Positions 1-8,228 of a stretch of 15,349 nucleotides of DNA are shown piece by piece; positions within the stretch are counted from its first letter, which is position 1; the number at the start of each line of letters is the position of its first letter. The notes beneath the pieces are model-generated. The model worked only from the letters and a program-made list of their open reading frames with translations. It did not search any database and was not told where the DNA came from. A program made the position numbers and the translations under genes. The DNA is from Lysobacterales bacterium (lineage in GTDB: Bacteria > Pseudomonadota > Gammaproteobacteria > Xanthomonadales > Xanthomonadaceae): positions 1 through 15,349 of the forward strand of contig JAATFS010000184.1 of NCBI GenBank assembly GCA_015655035.1, in the 5' to 3' direction.

Positions 1-879
1 CTGTCGGGGGAGGATTCCGCACGCATCGCGGCCTCCGAACTCGGCCCGACCGGCGCGCCGTCGGTATTGCTGGCGCATGGTTTCGGCCAGACCCGCCGGG
101 CCTGGGACGACACCGCCCAGGCGCTCGCCGCTGCCGGCTACCGCACCGTCGCCTACGACGCGCGCGGCCATGGCGAATCGGCCTGGAATGCTTCCGGACA
201 ACCTTATTCGGACCGGCAATTTGCCGACGACCTGATTCTGATCGCGGGCGAGATGCCGGAACCGCCGGTGTTGGTGGCGGCTTCGATGGGCGGACTGTTC
301 GGCCTGGTTGCCGAGTCGCGCTGGCCCGGGCTGTTTCGTGCAATGGTGATGGTCGACATCACCCCCCGCTGGGAAGTGGCCGGTGTCGAGCGCATCCTGC
401 GTTTCATGACCGCTCATCCCGACGGCTTCGATTCACTGGCCACTGCCGCCGATACGATTGCCTCTTATCTGCCGCACCGGCCGCGCAAGTCCGAACAAAG
501 CCTGCGCCGATTGCTGCGTGATGGAGGCAACGGCCGCTGGTACTGGCATTGGGACCCGCGCCTGATCGAGGAACTGGCCGGCGGCGATGCGCAAGCGCAG
601 CAGCAGGCATTGCTGAAGGCAGCGGCGCAGGTGCACTGCCCGTTGCTGCTGGTCAGCGGCGGGCGCAGCGACCTGGTCACGCCAGATAGCGTGGCCGAGT
701 TCCTGTCGTTGGTGCCTCACGCGCAACATGTACAACTGGCCGATGCCACCCATATGGTGGCCGGAGACGACAACACCACGTTTACCGCTACCGTGTTGCA
801 GTATCTCGAAGGGCTGCCCCCGGTTCCGGCCATCGCATCGTTTAACACCACCGAGCATGTCACTGGAGCAAGATCATGA
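1..879 (+). CDS. Alpha/beta-fold hydrolase, 5' end outside the window
   Basis: The frame is open from base 1, so the true start lies to the left and the first visible codon is internal. With codon 1 at base 1, the oxyanion-type HGFGQ follows the first core strand near residue 27. The nucleophile elbow A-S-M-G-G has its serine near residue 95. The acid is the Asp of GGRSD near residue 224, and the catalytic His lies in DATHM near residue 251. That order and spacing is the Ser-Asp-His triad of the alpha/beta hydrolase superfamily. No signal peptide is visible in the part present. The exact substrate cannot be read from sequence; an ester or acyl-thioester is plausible because the stop codon overlaps the fadE start (ATGA, 876-879), implying translational coupling with fatty-acid oxidation. 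A TTG at 67 is an in-frame start candidate, but using it would cut off the first core strand, so I reject it. Confidence 0.85.
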   Translation: MSGEDSARIAASELGPTGAPSVLLAHGFGQTRRAWDDTAQALAAAGYRTVAYDARGHGESAWNASGQPYSDRQFADDLILIAGEMPEPPVLVAASMGGLFGLVAESRWPGLFRAMVMVDITPRWEVAGVERILRFMTAHPDGFDSLATAADTIASYLPHRPRKSEQSLRRLLRDGGNGRWYWHWDPRLIEELAGGDAQAQQQALLKAAAQVHCPLLLVSGGRSDLVTPDSVAEFLSLVPHAQHVQLADATHMVAGDDNTTFTATVLQYLEGLPPVPAIASFNTTEHVTGARS

Positions 880-3350
880 GCATCGTCGCGCCGTTCCTAC
901 TCATCCTGCTGGCGGCAGGCTTTGCCGCCTACCATCGCCTGCGCCTGGCGGCATGGGTCGCGATCAGCGCGACGCTGCTGGTCGCCTGCTGGCTGCTAGG
1001 CGGCAATGTCGCCGCCACCATCGTCGCGGCCGTGCTGGTGGTGCTGGTCTCGGCACCCGTGTTGCTGCCTTTCATTCGTAGGCCGTTGCTGACGGCGCCG
1101 TTGATCAAGGTGTTCCGCAAGGTCCTGCCTCCGCTGTCGCAGACCGAGCGCATCGCACTGGAAACCGGTTCGGTCGGCTTCGAGGGCGAACTATTCACTG
1201 GCGACCCGGATTGGGAAAAACTGCTCAAGTATCCGAAGCCGGAACTGACCGCCGAGGAGCAGGCCTTCCTCGATGGCCCGGTCGAAGAGCTGTGCAAGAT
1301 GGTCAACGACTGGGAAATCACCCACGTGCATGCCGACCTGCCGCCGGAAACCTGGGAGTTCATCAAGAAAAACAGGTTCTTCGGCATGATCATCCCGAAG
1401 CAGTTCGGGGGGCTGGGTTTCAGCGCGCTGGCGCACCACAAGGTCATCCAGAAACTGGCATCGGTGTCGAGCGTGGTGAGTTCGACCGTCGGCGTGCCGA
1501 ACTCGCTGGGCCCGGGCGAGCTGCTCAACCACTACGGCACGCAGGAGCAGAAGGACTACTACCTGCCGCGCCTGGCCGCTGGCATGGAAGTGCCCTGCTT
1601 CGGCCTGACCGGCCCGTTTGCCGGTTCCGATGCGACCTCCATCCCTGACTACGGCATCGTGTGCAAGGGCGAATGGAACGGCGCCAATGTGCTCGGCGTT
1701 CGCCTGACCTTCGACAAGCGCTACATCACGCTGGCGCCGGTGGCGACGCTGATCGGCCTGGCGTTTCGCATGTACGACCCGGATGGCCTGATCGGAGATA
1801 CCAACGATATCGGCATCACCCTGGCACTGCTGCCGCGTGAGACGGCCGGCGTCGAGATCGGCCGTCGCCACTTCCCGCTGAACTCGCCGTTCCAGAACGG
1901 CCCGATCCAAGGCCAGGACGTGTTCATCCCGCTGAGCCAGCTGATCGGCGGCGTGGAAATGGTCGGCAAGGGCTGGAACATGCTCAACGAGTGCCTGGCC
2001 GTGGGTCGCTCTATCACCCTGCCCTCCACCGCCAGCGGCGGCGCCAAGTTCGGCGCGGTCGTCACCGGTGCGTATGCGCGCATCCGCAAGCAGTTCGGCC
2101 TGTCGGTCGGCCGCTTCGAGGGTGTGGAAGAGGCGTTGGCGCGTATCGGCGGCAAGGCCTATGCGATCAGCGCGTTGTCGCAGGCCACCGCTGCGGCGGT
2201 GGATCGTGGCGATGTACCGTCGGTGCCTTCGGCGATCGCCAAGTACCACTGCACCACGATGGGCCGCGAAGTGGTCAGCGACATGATGGACGTGGTCGGC
2301 GGCAAGGGCATCATCCTGGGACCACGCAACTTCGCCGGCCGCGCCTGGCAGGCGGCGCCGATCGGCATCACGGTCGAAGGCGCGAACATCATGACCCGCA
2401 GCCTGCTGATCTTTGGCCAGGGCGCGATCCTGTGCCATCCATGGGTGATGAAGGAAATGAAGGCCGCGCAGGATCCGGATGCACAGCGTGGGCTGGATGA
2501 GTTCGATCGCAGCCTGTTCGGGCATATCCGCTTCGGCATCTCCAATGCAGTACGCTCGTTCTGGTTCGGCCTGACCGGCGCGCATATCGGCGCCGCCCCG
2601 GGCGATGCCTACACCCGTCGCTTCTTCCGCAAGCTCGACCGCTACTCCGCCAACCTGGCGTTGATGGCCGATGTGTCGATGCTGATGCTCGGCGGCAAGC
2701 TGAAGTTCAAGGAATCGCTGTCTGGCCGCCTGGGCGACGTGTTGAGCCACATCTACCTGACCAGCGCGATGCTCAAGCGCTACCACGACGAAGGCGCACC
2801 GCAGGCCGATCAGCCGTTGCTGGCCTGGGCCTTCCACGACAGCGTGCACAAGATCGAGCTGTCGCTGTCGGCCGCGCTGCGCAACTTCCCGATCCGTCCG
2901 GTCGGCTGGTTGATGTGGCTGCTGATCTTTCCGCTGGGGCGCCGTGCCGAAGCACCCGGCGATCGCCTGGGCCACCGCGTCGCCTCGCTGCTGATGACGC
3001 CAAACGAGGCGCGCGACCGTCTTGGCAGCGGCGTGTTCCTGACGCCGTGCGAGAACAACCCGGGCGGCCGCATCGCCAGCTACCTTGCCAAGGCGGTGAT
3101 GGCCGAACCGGTGGAGCGCAAGTTCCTGAAGGCACTCAAGAGCAAGGGCATCGAAGCGCTGGAATTCGGCGCCCAACTCGACGAGGCCGTGGCCGAGGGC
3201 GTGATCAGTGCAGAAGAGCGCAAGCTGCTGGAGGAGCTGCGCGAGATCACGATGGATACCATCACCGTCGACGATTTCGAACCGCACGAACTGCGTGCCG
3301 CCAGCTACTACGACAAGCCCAGGCCTGGTCAGTCGCGCGCAGCGGCCTGA
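876..3350 (+). CDS. fadE: Acyl-CoA dehydrogenase FadE, membrane-anchored long form
   Basis: This 824-residue protein matches the length of E. coli FadE (about 814), the flavoprotein that introduces the first trans-2 double bond in acyl-CoA beta-oxidation. Two hydrophobic segments (about residues 4-18 and 25-67) suggest an inner-membrane anchor. The acyl-CoA dehydrogenase N-terminal, middle and C-terminal domains span about 110-530. The middle domain carries CFGLTGPFAGSD near 241-252. Glu501 in ITVEGAN sits where the catalytic Glu of the YEGT motif lies in shorter family members. The remaining roughly 290 residues correspond to the FadE-specific C-terminal domain (DUF1974), including IFGQGAILCHPW near 512-523. 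The ATG overlaps the preceding hydrolase stop by 4 nt, and GGAG at 865-868 is spaced 7 nt from it. The gene ends just before a strong hairpin. I see no frameshift or missing key residue. Regulation by a FadR-type repressor cannot be judged because the promoter lies outside the window. Confidence 0.96.
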   Translation: MSIVAPFLLILLAAGFAAYHRLRLAAWVAISATLLVACWLLGGNVAATIVAAVLVVLVSAPVLLPFIRRPLLTAPLIKVFRKVLPPLSQTERIALETGSVGFEGELFTGDPDWEKLLKYPKPELTAEEQAFLDGPVEELCKMVNDWEITHVHADLPPETWEFIKKNRFFGMIIPKQFGGLGFSALAHHKVIQKLASVSSVVSSTVGVPNSLGPGELLNHYGTQEQKDYYLPRLAAGMEVPCFGLTGPFAGSDATSIPDYGIVCKGEWNGANVLGVRLTFDKRYITLAPVATLIGLAFRMYDPDGLIGDTNDIGITLALLPRETAGVEIGRRHFPLNSPFQNGPIQGQDVFIPLSQLIGGVEMVGKGWNMLNECLAVGRSITLPSTASGGAKFGAVVTGAYARIRKQFGLSVGRFEGVEEALARIGGKAYAISALSQATAAAVDRGDVPSVPSAIAKYHCTTMGREVVSDMMDVVGGKGIILGPRNFAGRAWQAAPIGITVEGANIMTRSLLIFGQGAILCHPWVMKEMKAAQDPDAQRGLDEFDRSLFGHIRFGISNAVRSFWFGLTGAHIGAAPGDAYTRRFFRKLDRYSANLALMADVSMLMLGGKLKFKESLSGRLGDVLSHIYLTSAMLKRYHDEGAPQADQPLLAWAFHDSVHKIELSLSAALRNFPIRPVGWLMWLLIFPLGRRAEAPGDRLGHRVASLLMTPNEARDRLGSGVFLTPCENNPGGRIASYLAKAVMAEPVERKFLKALKSKGIEALEFGAQLDEAVAEGVISAEERKLLEELREITMDTITVDDFEPHELRAASYYDKPRPGQSRAAA

Positions 3351-3371
3351 TCCCGCGCCACGCTTCAACTG

Positions 3372-3409
3372 AAACGCAAACGGCGGACTTCGGTCCGCCG
3401 TTTGCGTTT
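3372..3409 (+). terminator. Strong UUCG-loop terminator after fadE
   Basis: A perfect 17-bp inverted repeat (3372-3388 and 3393-3409) closes a C(UUCG)G tetraloop. The outer stem is AAACGCAAA on the left and TTTGCGTTT on the right, so the T-rich side is part of the stem and could work on both strands. It lies 22 nt after the fadE stop and faces the convergent DUF1304 gene about 200 bp away. Confidence 0.9.
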
Positions 3410-3612
3410 ATGGACATGGCACCGCATGCCGAGTCCCCGCTACGCCGGGCGCGATGTAGAGCGGATACACGGCCAGCGGGTCGGCGAGCTGCGAGAGGAG
3501 AATCAGGCCCGGTGCCCTCACCCGGCCGCCCGCACCCAGCAGATCCACGATCCGGCAGACGCTGGCCTGCGCCTCGCGTCAGGGTGCTCGCCACGCCCGA
3601 ACGGCATCGGCG

Positions 3613-3966
3613 TCACCGCTGCCAACACACCAACAGCAGCGCCACCAACGCGGGCAATGCCTGCACGTAGAGAATTCGTCGGCTTACGCTGTAGCCGCCG
3701 TAAGCACCCGCCACGACCACGCACCCCAGAAAGAACACCAGCACGTCGCTGCGATCCTGCAGTACGCCCCATAACAGCCCTGCCGCCAGGAAGCCGTTGT
3801 ACAGGCCCTGGTTGGCCGCGAGTACGCGAGTGAGCCCGGCCTTCTCCGGGCTGTTGCGGAACGTGCGCAGGCCAAGCGGATGCGTCCACAGGAACATCTC
3901 CAGTACCAGGAAATACAGGTGCAGCAGCGCGACCAATACACAGGCGATGATTGCCAAACCAGCCAT
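3613..3966 (-). CDS. DUF1304 family small integral membrane protein
   Basis: This protein of about 117 residues is almost entirely hydrophobic, with about four predicted membrane segments. It carries the hallmark of the DUF1304 family, LAANQGLYNGFLAAGLLWG in the second segment, plus the family-typical WTHPLG in the first loop. The function of this family is unknown to me. Two starts are possible: ATG at 3978 (121 residues, weak ribosome site) or ATG at 3966, which is preceded by GGAG with 6 nt spacing. I prefer 3966. It lies on the same strand as the translocase-like gene, 72 bp after that gene's end, so co-transcription is possible. The AT-rich TTATAT just upstream of the start could also be a -10 element of its own. 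Confidence 0.85.
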   Translation of the reverse strand: MAGLAIIACVLVALLHLYFLVLEMFLWTHPLGLRTFRNSPEKAGLTRVLAANQGLYNGFLAAGLLWGVLQDRSDVLVFFLGCVVVAGAYGGYSVSRRILYVQALPALVALLLVCWQR

Positions 3967-4038
3967 AGCACGCTCCATTCCGACCCGAGCGGAACAGCAT
4001 ATAACAGCGACTGTTCATCCCCATCGCACGCAGGCGCC

Positions 4039-5403
4039 TCAGCCCGCAGCGCCCGGGCCATCACTCGCTGCCGGACGCTCCTCAGGCAGCTTCCCGGCCT
4101 CGCGCAGCAGGCGCCACGCGCCCAGCGTCATGCCGGTGGCCACCAGCAGGCCCGCAACGAATACCGCCTGCGAACCAAACCCCGACAGCAGCTTGTGCAA
4201 CCACACAAAGCTCAGGTCGCCCCCGCGATAGACCACCGTGTCGATCGCGGCACCGGCCTTGTAGCGCCATTCGCGGCCGACCCGGGTATAGAGGGTCTCG
4301 CGTGCCGGCTTGGCCAGCGAGAACTCACTGGCGCGAGTGACCACCTGGACGATCGCCACCATCATCGGCAGCGGCGATGCCGCCAGCGCCGCATAGCCCA
4401 GGATGATCGCGCCGCCCGGAATCAGCAGCGCCGGGGCGATGCCGAAACGCGACAACAAGGCGCGCGTGACCACCAACTGCACGAACAAGGTCAGCGCATT
4501 CACCGCCAGATCGATGCCGGCGTAGTAAGCCGTGCTCGCCGCAGCATCGGCATACAGGCGGCGCACGATTGCCGCCTGCTCGTTGTACAGCAGCGTCCCG
4601 ACCCCGACGCCGAACACCACCATGATCGCGAGCCAGCGCAGCAAAGGCTCGCGCACGATCAGCTTGAGTCCAGCCAACACGTCGCCCCCCATCGGCTGCT
4701 CGCCCGACACCAGGTTGCGCTCCTGTTCGCGCGCCACCGCCCATAGCCGCAGGCGCAGCAGGCAGACCACACACACCGCCAAGAACCCCGCCGATACCAG
4801 CATCAGGTTGGCGATGCCCACGCGTTCCACCAGGCTACGCGTGATGATCGGGCCAAGGAAGGCGCCGACCGTACCGGCCGCGCCGATGTAGCCATAGTAG
4901 GCACGCGCCTCGGCATTGCTGAAGATATCGGCCATGAAGCTCCAGAACACCGCCACCGCGAACAGGTTGAACACGGTGATCCAGAGAAAGAACGCCATGC
5001 CGCGCCCCGGCACCCCGGTGTGGAACAGCACGTAGAACAGCAACAGGGTGACGATGAAGAAGCCGTACACCAGCGGCAGGAATACCCGGCGCGGATAGCG
5101 GCTGACGATCGCGCCGTAGACCGGTTGCAGCACCAGCATGATCACGAAGGTGCAGGTGAACAGTACCTGCAGGGCGAATTCCTTCAGCGGCATGCCGCGC
5201 GCGGCGAAGAACTCGATCATCGCCAGCGGGAACACCGCCGCCACGTCCGCAGACGCTCCCATCGCTTCGCGTACCGGCCGCAGCACGTAGTAACCGCTCA
5301 GCAGGCAGAAGAAATACAGGAATGCCCAGACCAGCGGCGGCGATTCCCTCAGTGCGCCACGGAGACGGGACGCACGTAGGCGCAGGGGACGCGGTTCGCT
5401 CAC
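4039..5403 (-). CDS. ATP/ADP translocase-like (NTP/NDP carrier-like) membrane transporter
   Basis: This 454-residue polytopic inner-membrane protein has about 12 hydrophobic segments. Near the N-terminus is SGYYVLRPVREAMG (about 36-49). In the C-terminal half is AKPARETLYTRVGREWRYKAG (about 364-384) followed by IDTVVYRGGD. These are the signatures I associate with the ATP:ADP antiporter/TLC-type family, a branch near the major facilitator superfamily. Characterised members exchange nucleotides in plastids and obligate intracellular bacteria. Homologues in free-living bacteria are common but their substrates are largely unproven, so 'nucleotide' is inference here. The start is GTG at 5403 with AGGG 8 nt upstream; no in-frame ATG lies close upstream. 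A 16-bp palindrome sits just before the start. A generic MFS permease is the alternative reading. Confidence 0.82.
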   Translation of the reverse strand: MSEPRPLRLRASRLRGALRESPPLVWAFLYFFCLLSGYYVLRPVREAMGASADVAAVFPLAMIEFFAARGMPLKEFALQVLFTCTFVIMLVLQPVYGAIVSRYPRRVFLPLVYGFFIVTLLLFYVLFHTGVPGRGMAFFLWITVFNLFAVAVFWSFMADIFSNAEARAYYGYIGAAGTVGAFLGPIITRSLVERVGIANLMLVSAGFLAVCVVCLLRLRLWAVAREQERNLVSGEQPMGGDVLAGLKLIVREPLLRWLAIMVVFGVGVGTLLYNEQAAIVRRLYADAAASTAYYAGIDLAVNALTLFVQLVVTRALLSRFGIAPALLIPGGAIILGYAALAASPLPMMVAIVQVVTRASEFSLAKPARETLYTRVGREWRYKAGAAIDTVVYRGGDLSFVWLHKLLSGFGSQAVFVAGLLVATGMTLGAWRLLREAGKLPEERPAASDGPGAAG

Positions 5404-5414
5404 AGGCGACGCCC

Positions 5415-5430
5415 TGTCCAGTGCTGGACA
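5415..5430. promoter_or_regulatory. 16-bp palindrome upstream of the translocase-like gene, possible operator
   Basis: TGTCCAG-TG-CTGGACA is a perfect inverted repeat with 7-nt arms and a 2-nt centre. It lies 12-27 nt upstream of the GTG start at 5403 and partly overlaps the AGGG ribosome site. The size and symmetry fit a dimeric repressor site. A small mRNA hairpin masking the ribosome site is the alternative. I do not recognise the regulator. Confidence 0.4.
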
Positions 5431-5796
5431 CCAAGGATGGACATCGCGGCGACTCCGGGTCGGAAAGCGCGCAAGTTATCCGATGCACTGCAACATCGCT
5501 AGTCCATGGGATGCTGCGGCTCATGCGCGCCGAAAACGCTCACTCACTTTTCTGCAATATCGAACGCGCCAAGACTGCGGTGACGGGTCAATCCGACCTG
5601 GCCGTGCACACTAGTTTGCGCTTCCAGTACAGACCGCTATACACCGCCTTAGCCGCCCACCGTCCGGGGCCCACGCCATACTCCGACTGGCTGGACCGAA
5701 ACGCGTCGAAGGGCGCGCTTAGCCGGCAACGGCCCCTCCTGCGTGGCCGCAGTCTGGCGCCGCTACATAGGAAACTGCCGTTAACACCCTCATCAC
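5431..5796. other. Gene-free interval, no recognisable content
   Basis: This stretch lies between the divergent translocase-like and serine hydrolase genes. The frames open through it encode Arg/Pro-rich, low-plausibility sequences without a convincing start or ribosome site, and I recognise no protein family, RNA gene or repeat. It presumably holds the promoter of the minus-strand transporter gene, but I cannot place a credible -35/-10 pair. Confidence 0.6.
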
Positions 5797-5848
5797 GCAA
5801 AAAAATAACATTTAATATCAAATAGATACACATTCATCTTGCGGCAAT

Positions 5849-5878
5849 TTGTGCTATCCGGAAAAGCAGCGCTAGAAT
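5849..5878 (+). promoter_or_regulatory. Predicted sigma-70 promoter of the serine hydrolase
   Basis: TTGTGC (5849-5854) and TAGAAT (5873-5878) are separated by 18 nt, and the ATG lies about 35 nt beyond. An AT-rich tract at about 5799-5828, very unlike the surrounding GC-rich DNA, lies just upstream and could act as an UP element. An alternative upstream promoter is TTAACA (5781-5786) with ATAACA (5805-5810). Confidence 0.4.
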
Positions 5879-5912
5879 CACCCAAAGTAGTGGTCTACAG
5901 GCGGGTTGACGA

Positions 5913-7307
5913 ATGAACGACATGGGCAAGCGCCGGCATATCCGTCCGGTGGCATCGGGGTTGCTCGGGCTATTGCTGCCCTTTGCGCTCTCATCGACCG
6001 CACAGACGCCCGCACCGGCCGGTCAATCGCTGCAAGCGGCCTCCGCGTCGACGACCTGGCAGTCGCCTACCCAGCCGATGAGTTACCGCGCATCGTTGCC
6101 GCAGAACAAGGTACAGCCGCTCGCCAAGGGTTTCGACGTGGCGGCGTTTGAAGCCATTGCGGAACAGCTTACGTATGGCAATCGCGTGCCTGGCCTGGCG
6201 ATGGCGATCGTGCAGAACGGCCGCGTACTCAGTGCGCGCGGCTATGGCGTCACCGACGTCAACAACCCGCAGCCGGTCGACGGCCACACCGTGTTCCGCC
6301 TGGCATCGCTATCCAAGGCCTTCGCCGGTACGATGGCCGGCTTGCTGGTCAACGATGGCACCCTGCGCTGGGACAGCAAAGTGGTCGACTATGTGCCCGG
6401 CTTCCGGCTCAGCGACCCGGTGGCGACCCGTCAGTTGACCATCGCCGAAGTGCTGAGCCATCGGGTCGGCCTGACCCGCAACGCCTACGACCGCGACGTC
6501 GAATCCAACGCCGACTACTACACGCTCAGCCACAAGCTGGCATCTGCGCCGCTGAAGTGCACGCCCGGCCAGTGCTACGCCTACCAGAACGTCGCCTTCA
6601 GCCTGGTGGGCGATGTCGTGTTCGCCGCGTCGGGCAGCTTCTACGAGCAATCGGTGGAGCGCCGTATCTTCAAGCCGCTGGGCATGAACGACGCCAGCAT
6701 GGGATTGGCCGGCATCCAGGCCAGTCCGCGCTGGGCTCGCCCGCATGTGCGCAGCCGCAATGGCTGGGTCTCGCTGACGCCCAAGCCCACCTATTACCGC
6801 CTGGCACCGGCCGCCGGCGTCAACGCCAGCGCCAGCGACATGGCGCAGTGGCTGCTGGCGCATACCGGCCACCGCCCTGACGTACTGCCCGCCCCGCTGC
6901 TGGCCACGCTGCATGCACCGCTGGTCTCCACGCCGGGCGAAGCGCGCTCGGGCTGGCGCCACCAGCGTGTGAGCTCGGCCAGCTATGCACTCGGCTGGCG
7001 CGTATTCGATTACGCGGGCCATCAGGTGGTTTTCCACGCCGGTGCAGTGCAGGGCTATCGCGGCCTGGTGGCGATGGTTCCCGAGCGCGATTTCGGCATC
7101 GCCATCCTGTGGAACGGCGAGAGCGGGCTCCCCTCCGGCCTGCTGCCCACCATCCTCGATCGCGCGATGGGCCTGCCGACGCAACGCTGGCTGGACATCG
7201 ACGTAGACGGCGACTTCGGCAGCGACAACATGCTTGCCGAGCGCGAACGTCCGGAACCCAAGCGCAAGGGCACCTCGTCCAGCCGGGCCGTGGCCTCTCC
7301 GCGCTGA
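5913..7307 (+). CDS. Exported serine hydrolase, class-C beta-lactamase/PBP-like fold
   Basis: This 464-residue protein has an N-terminal signal peptide: basic KRRHIR, a hydrophobic core at about 13-28, and a likely cut after STA near residue 30. It is therefore expected in the periplasm or outside the cell. The three active-site motifs of the beta-lactamase (PF00144-type) family are present in order: S132-L-S-K135, Y224-Q-N226 and H375-A-G377. The last is the HxG variant of KTG common in the esterase/peptidase-like members. Cys216 and Cys221 flank the YQN loop and could form a disulphide. Members range from D-aminopeptidases to esterases and AmpC-like enzymes. The HAG motif and about 100 extra residues argue against a classic AmpC, but the substrate is unknown. 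It has its own promoter region and terminator and appears monocistronic. An in-frame ATG at 5922 is a less likely start. Confidence 0.88.
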   Translation: MNDMGKRRHIRPVASGLLGLLLPFALSSTAQTPAPAGQSLQAASASTTWQSPTQPMSYRASLPQNKVQPLAKGFDVAAFEAIAEQLTYGNRVPGLAMAIVQNGRVLSARGYGVTDVNNPQPVDGHTVFRLASLSKAFAGTMAGLLVNDGTLRWDSKVVDYVPGFRLSDPVATRQLTIAEVLSHRVGLTRNAYDRDVESNADYYTLSHKLASAPLKCTPGQCYAYQNVAFSLVGDVVFAASGSFYEQSVERRIFKPLGMNDASMGLAGIQASPRWARPHVRSRNGWVSLTPKPTYYRLAPAAGVNASASDMAQWLLAHTGHRPDVLPAPLLATLHAPLVSTPGEARSGWRHQRVSSASYALGWRVFDYAGHQVVFHAGAVQGYRGLVAMVPERDFGIAILWNGESGLPSGLLPTILDRAMGLPTQRWLDIDVDGDFGSDNMLAERERPEPKRKGTSSSRAVASPR

Positions 7308-7336
7308 GCAGCGCTTGCCGAACACCGTTGCATCGC

Positions 7337-7360
7337 AAAGGGCGCCTTCGGGCGCCCTTT
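7337..7360 (+). terminator. UUCG-loop terminator after the serine hydrolase
   Basis: A perfect 10-bp stem, AAAGGGCGCC / GGCGCCCTTT, closes a C(UUCG)G loop 30 nt after the stop codon. The stem ends in CTTT, so it could also act on transcripts arriving from the convergent acetyltransferase gene. Confidence 0.85.
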
Positions 7361-7505
7361 CGCTTGGCACGATTCGCATTTGATCAACATCTCTCCGCCT
7401 CAGGGCGCAAGGCCATGGAGCGTACCCTCGGAACCAATCCCCACGCAGCGACCCATGCCCGTGGTCCGCGCACCGGTACCAGCCGCCGCCTGCGCGCCAG
7501 TGCCC

Positions 7506-8225
7506 TTATTGCGCGTCCGAGCTGACCACGTCCCAGCGACCGAACAGCGATAGCCCTGAGGACGCTGCCAGGGCCACCGATGCGGCATTGTCGGGCTGGC
7601 ATCGGTACTGCGGCTCGTAGCCCAGTGACAACGCATGCGCGCCGATTGCACGGACCGCCTGCCGAGCCAACCCTCGACCGCGAAACGCAGGCAACGTAAT
7701 CACCCCCAGGTCGGCGAGCCGGGTATCGGACCAAGGGTACATGCTCGCAGCGCAGACCAGGCGCTCCTGCGAAAAGGCACCGAATACGCACCAGTGATCG
7801 ATCTCCACGAATGCCTCGTCGAGATCCGGCTCGGGCGCCTGCGCTGCGAACGCCGCGAAGAGATTGGCGTCGTCCTGCGTGAGCTGGCGCACCGTCGCAG
7901 GAACCCGCTCGGCGCACACGGCGGCCTGCTCGGATAGCGGGAAGTAGAAAAGATGGTCGGCACCATTTAGCTCCAGGCCCGAACTGCGCAGCGCCGCTTG
8001 CAATGCCGCCTCGCTAATCGGCGTATCCGCCCGGACGCCCAGAGTGCAGGCCATATGCGGCGACACCATCAAGAGGGAATCACCCTCCACCGCCTCAAGC
8101 AGCATGATGCGGCGATTCGTCGGCAAGTCGTCATCCACGACCACACGGAAAGTGTCGCCGGCAATCCGGGCATCGCCCAGCTCGCCGTGGTGGAACCAGT
8201 GATCGGTAACGGTACTGGAGAACAT
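7506..8225 (-). CDS. GNAT family N-acetyltransferase
   Basis: This 239-residue protein has a GNAT domain in its C-terminal half. The acetyl-CoA-binding motif A is LGVITLPAFRGRGLA (about 173-187), with the R-x-x-G-x-G/A-type pyrophosphate loop as FRGRGLA. It is followed by the helix VRAIGAHALSLG and the motif-B-like DNAASVALAASSGL (about 212-225). The first 100 or so residues form a separate region ending in HLFYFP (about 91-96). I do not recognise it precisely, though some GNAT proteins carry a degenerate second GNAT fold there. No signal peptide is visible, so it should be cytoplasmic. The acceptor substrate cannot be inferred. The start is ATG at 8225 with AAGGA 6 nt upstream, preferred over the adjacent TTG at 8228. 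It stands alone, converging on the serine hydrolase. Confidence 0.85.
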   Translation of the reverse strand: MFSSTVTDHWFHHGELGDARIAGDTFRVVVDDDLPTNRRIMLLEAVEGDSLLMVSPHMACTLGVRADTPISEAALQAALRSSGLELNGADHLFYFPLSEQAAVCAERVPATVRQLTQDDANLFAAFAAQAPEPDLDEAFVEIDHWCVFGAFSQERLVCAASMYPWSDTRLADLGVITLPAFRGRGLARQAVRAIGAHALSLGYEPQYRCQPDNAASVALAASSGLSLFGRWDVVSSDAQ

Positions 8226-8228
8226 CAA

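Noticed and set aside
1191..3368. A 725-codon open frame antisense to fadE
   Set aside because: GC-rich codon bias leaves long antisense frames. It is Gln/His/Arg-rich, matches no family, and fadE is unambiguous.
5588..5833. An 81-codon minus-strand frame in the gap before the serine hydrolase
   Set aside because: It has no clear ribosome site or family resemblance, and it crosses the AT-rich promoter region.
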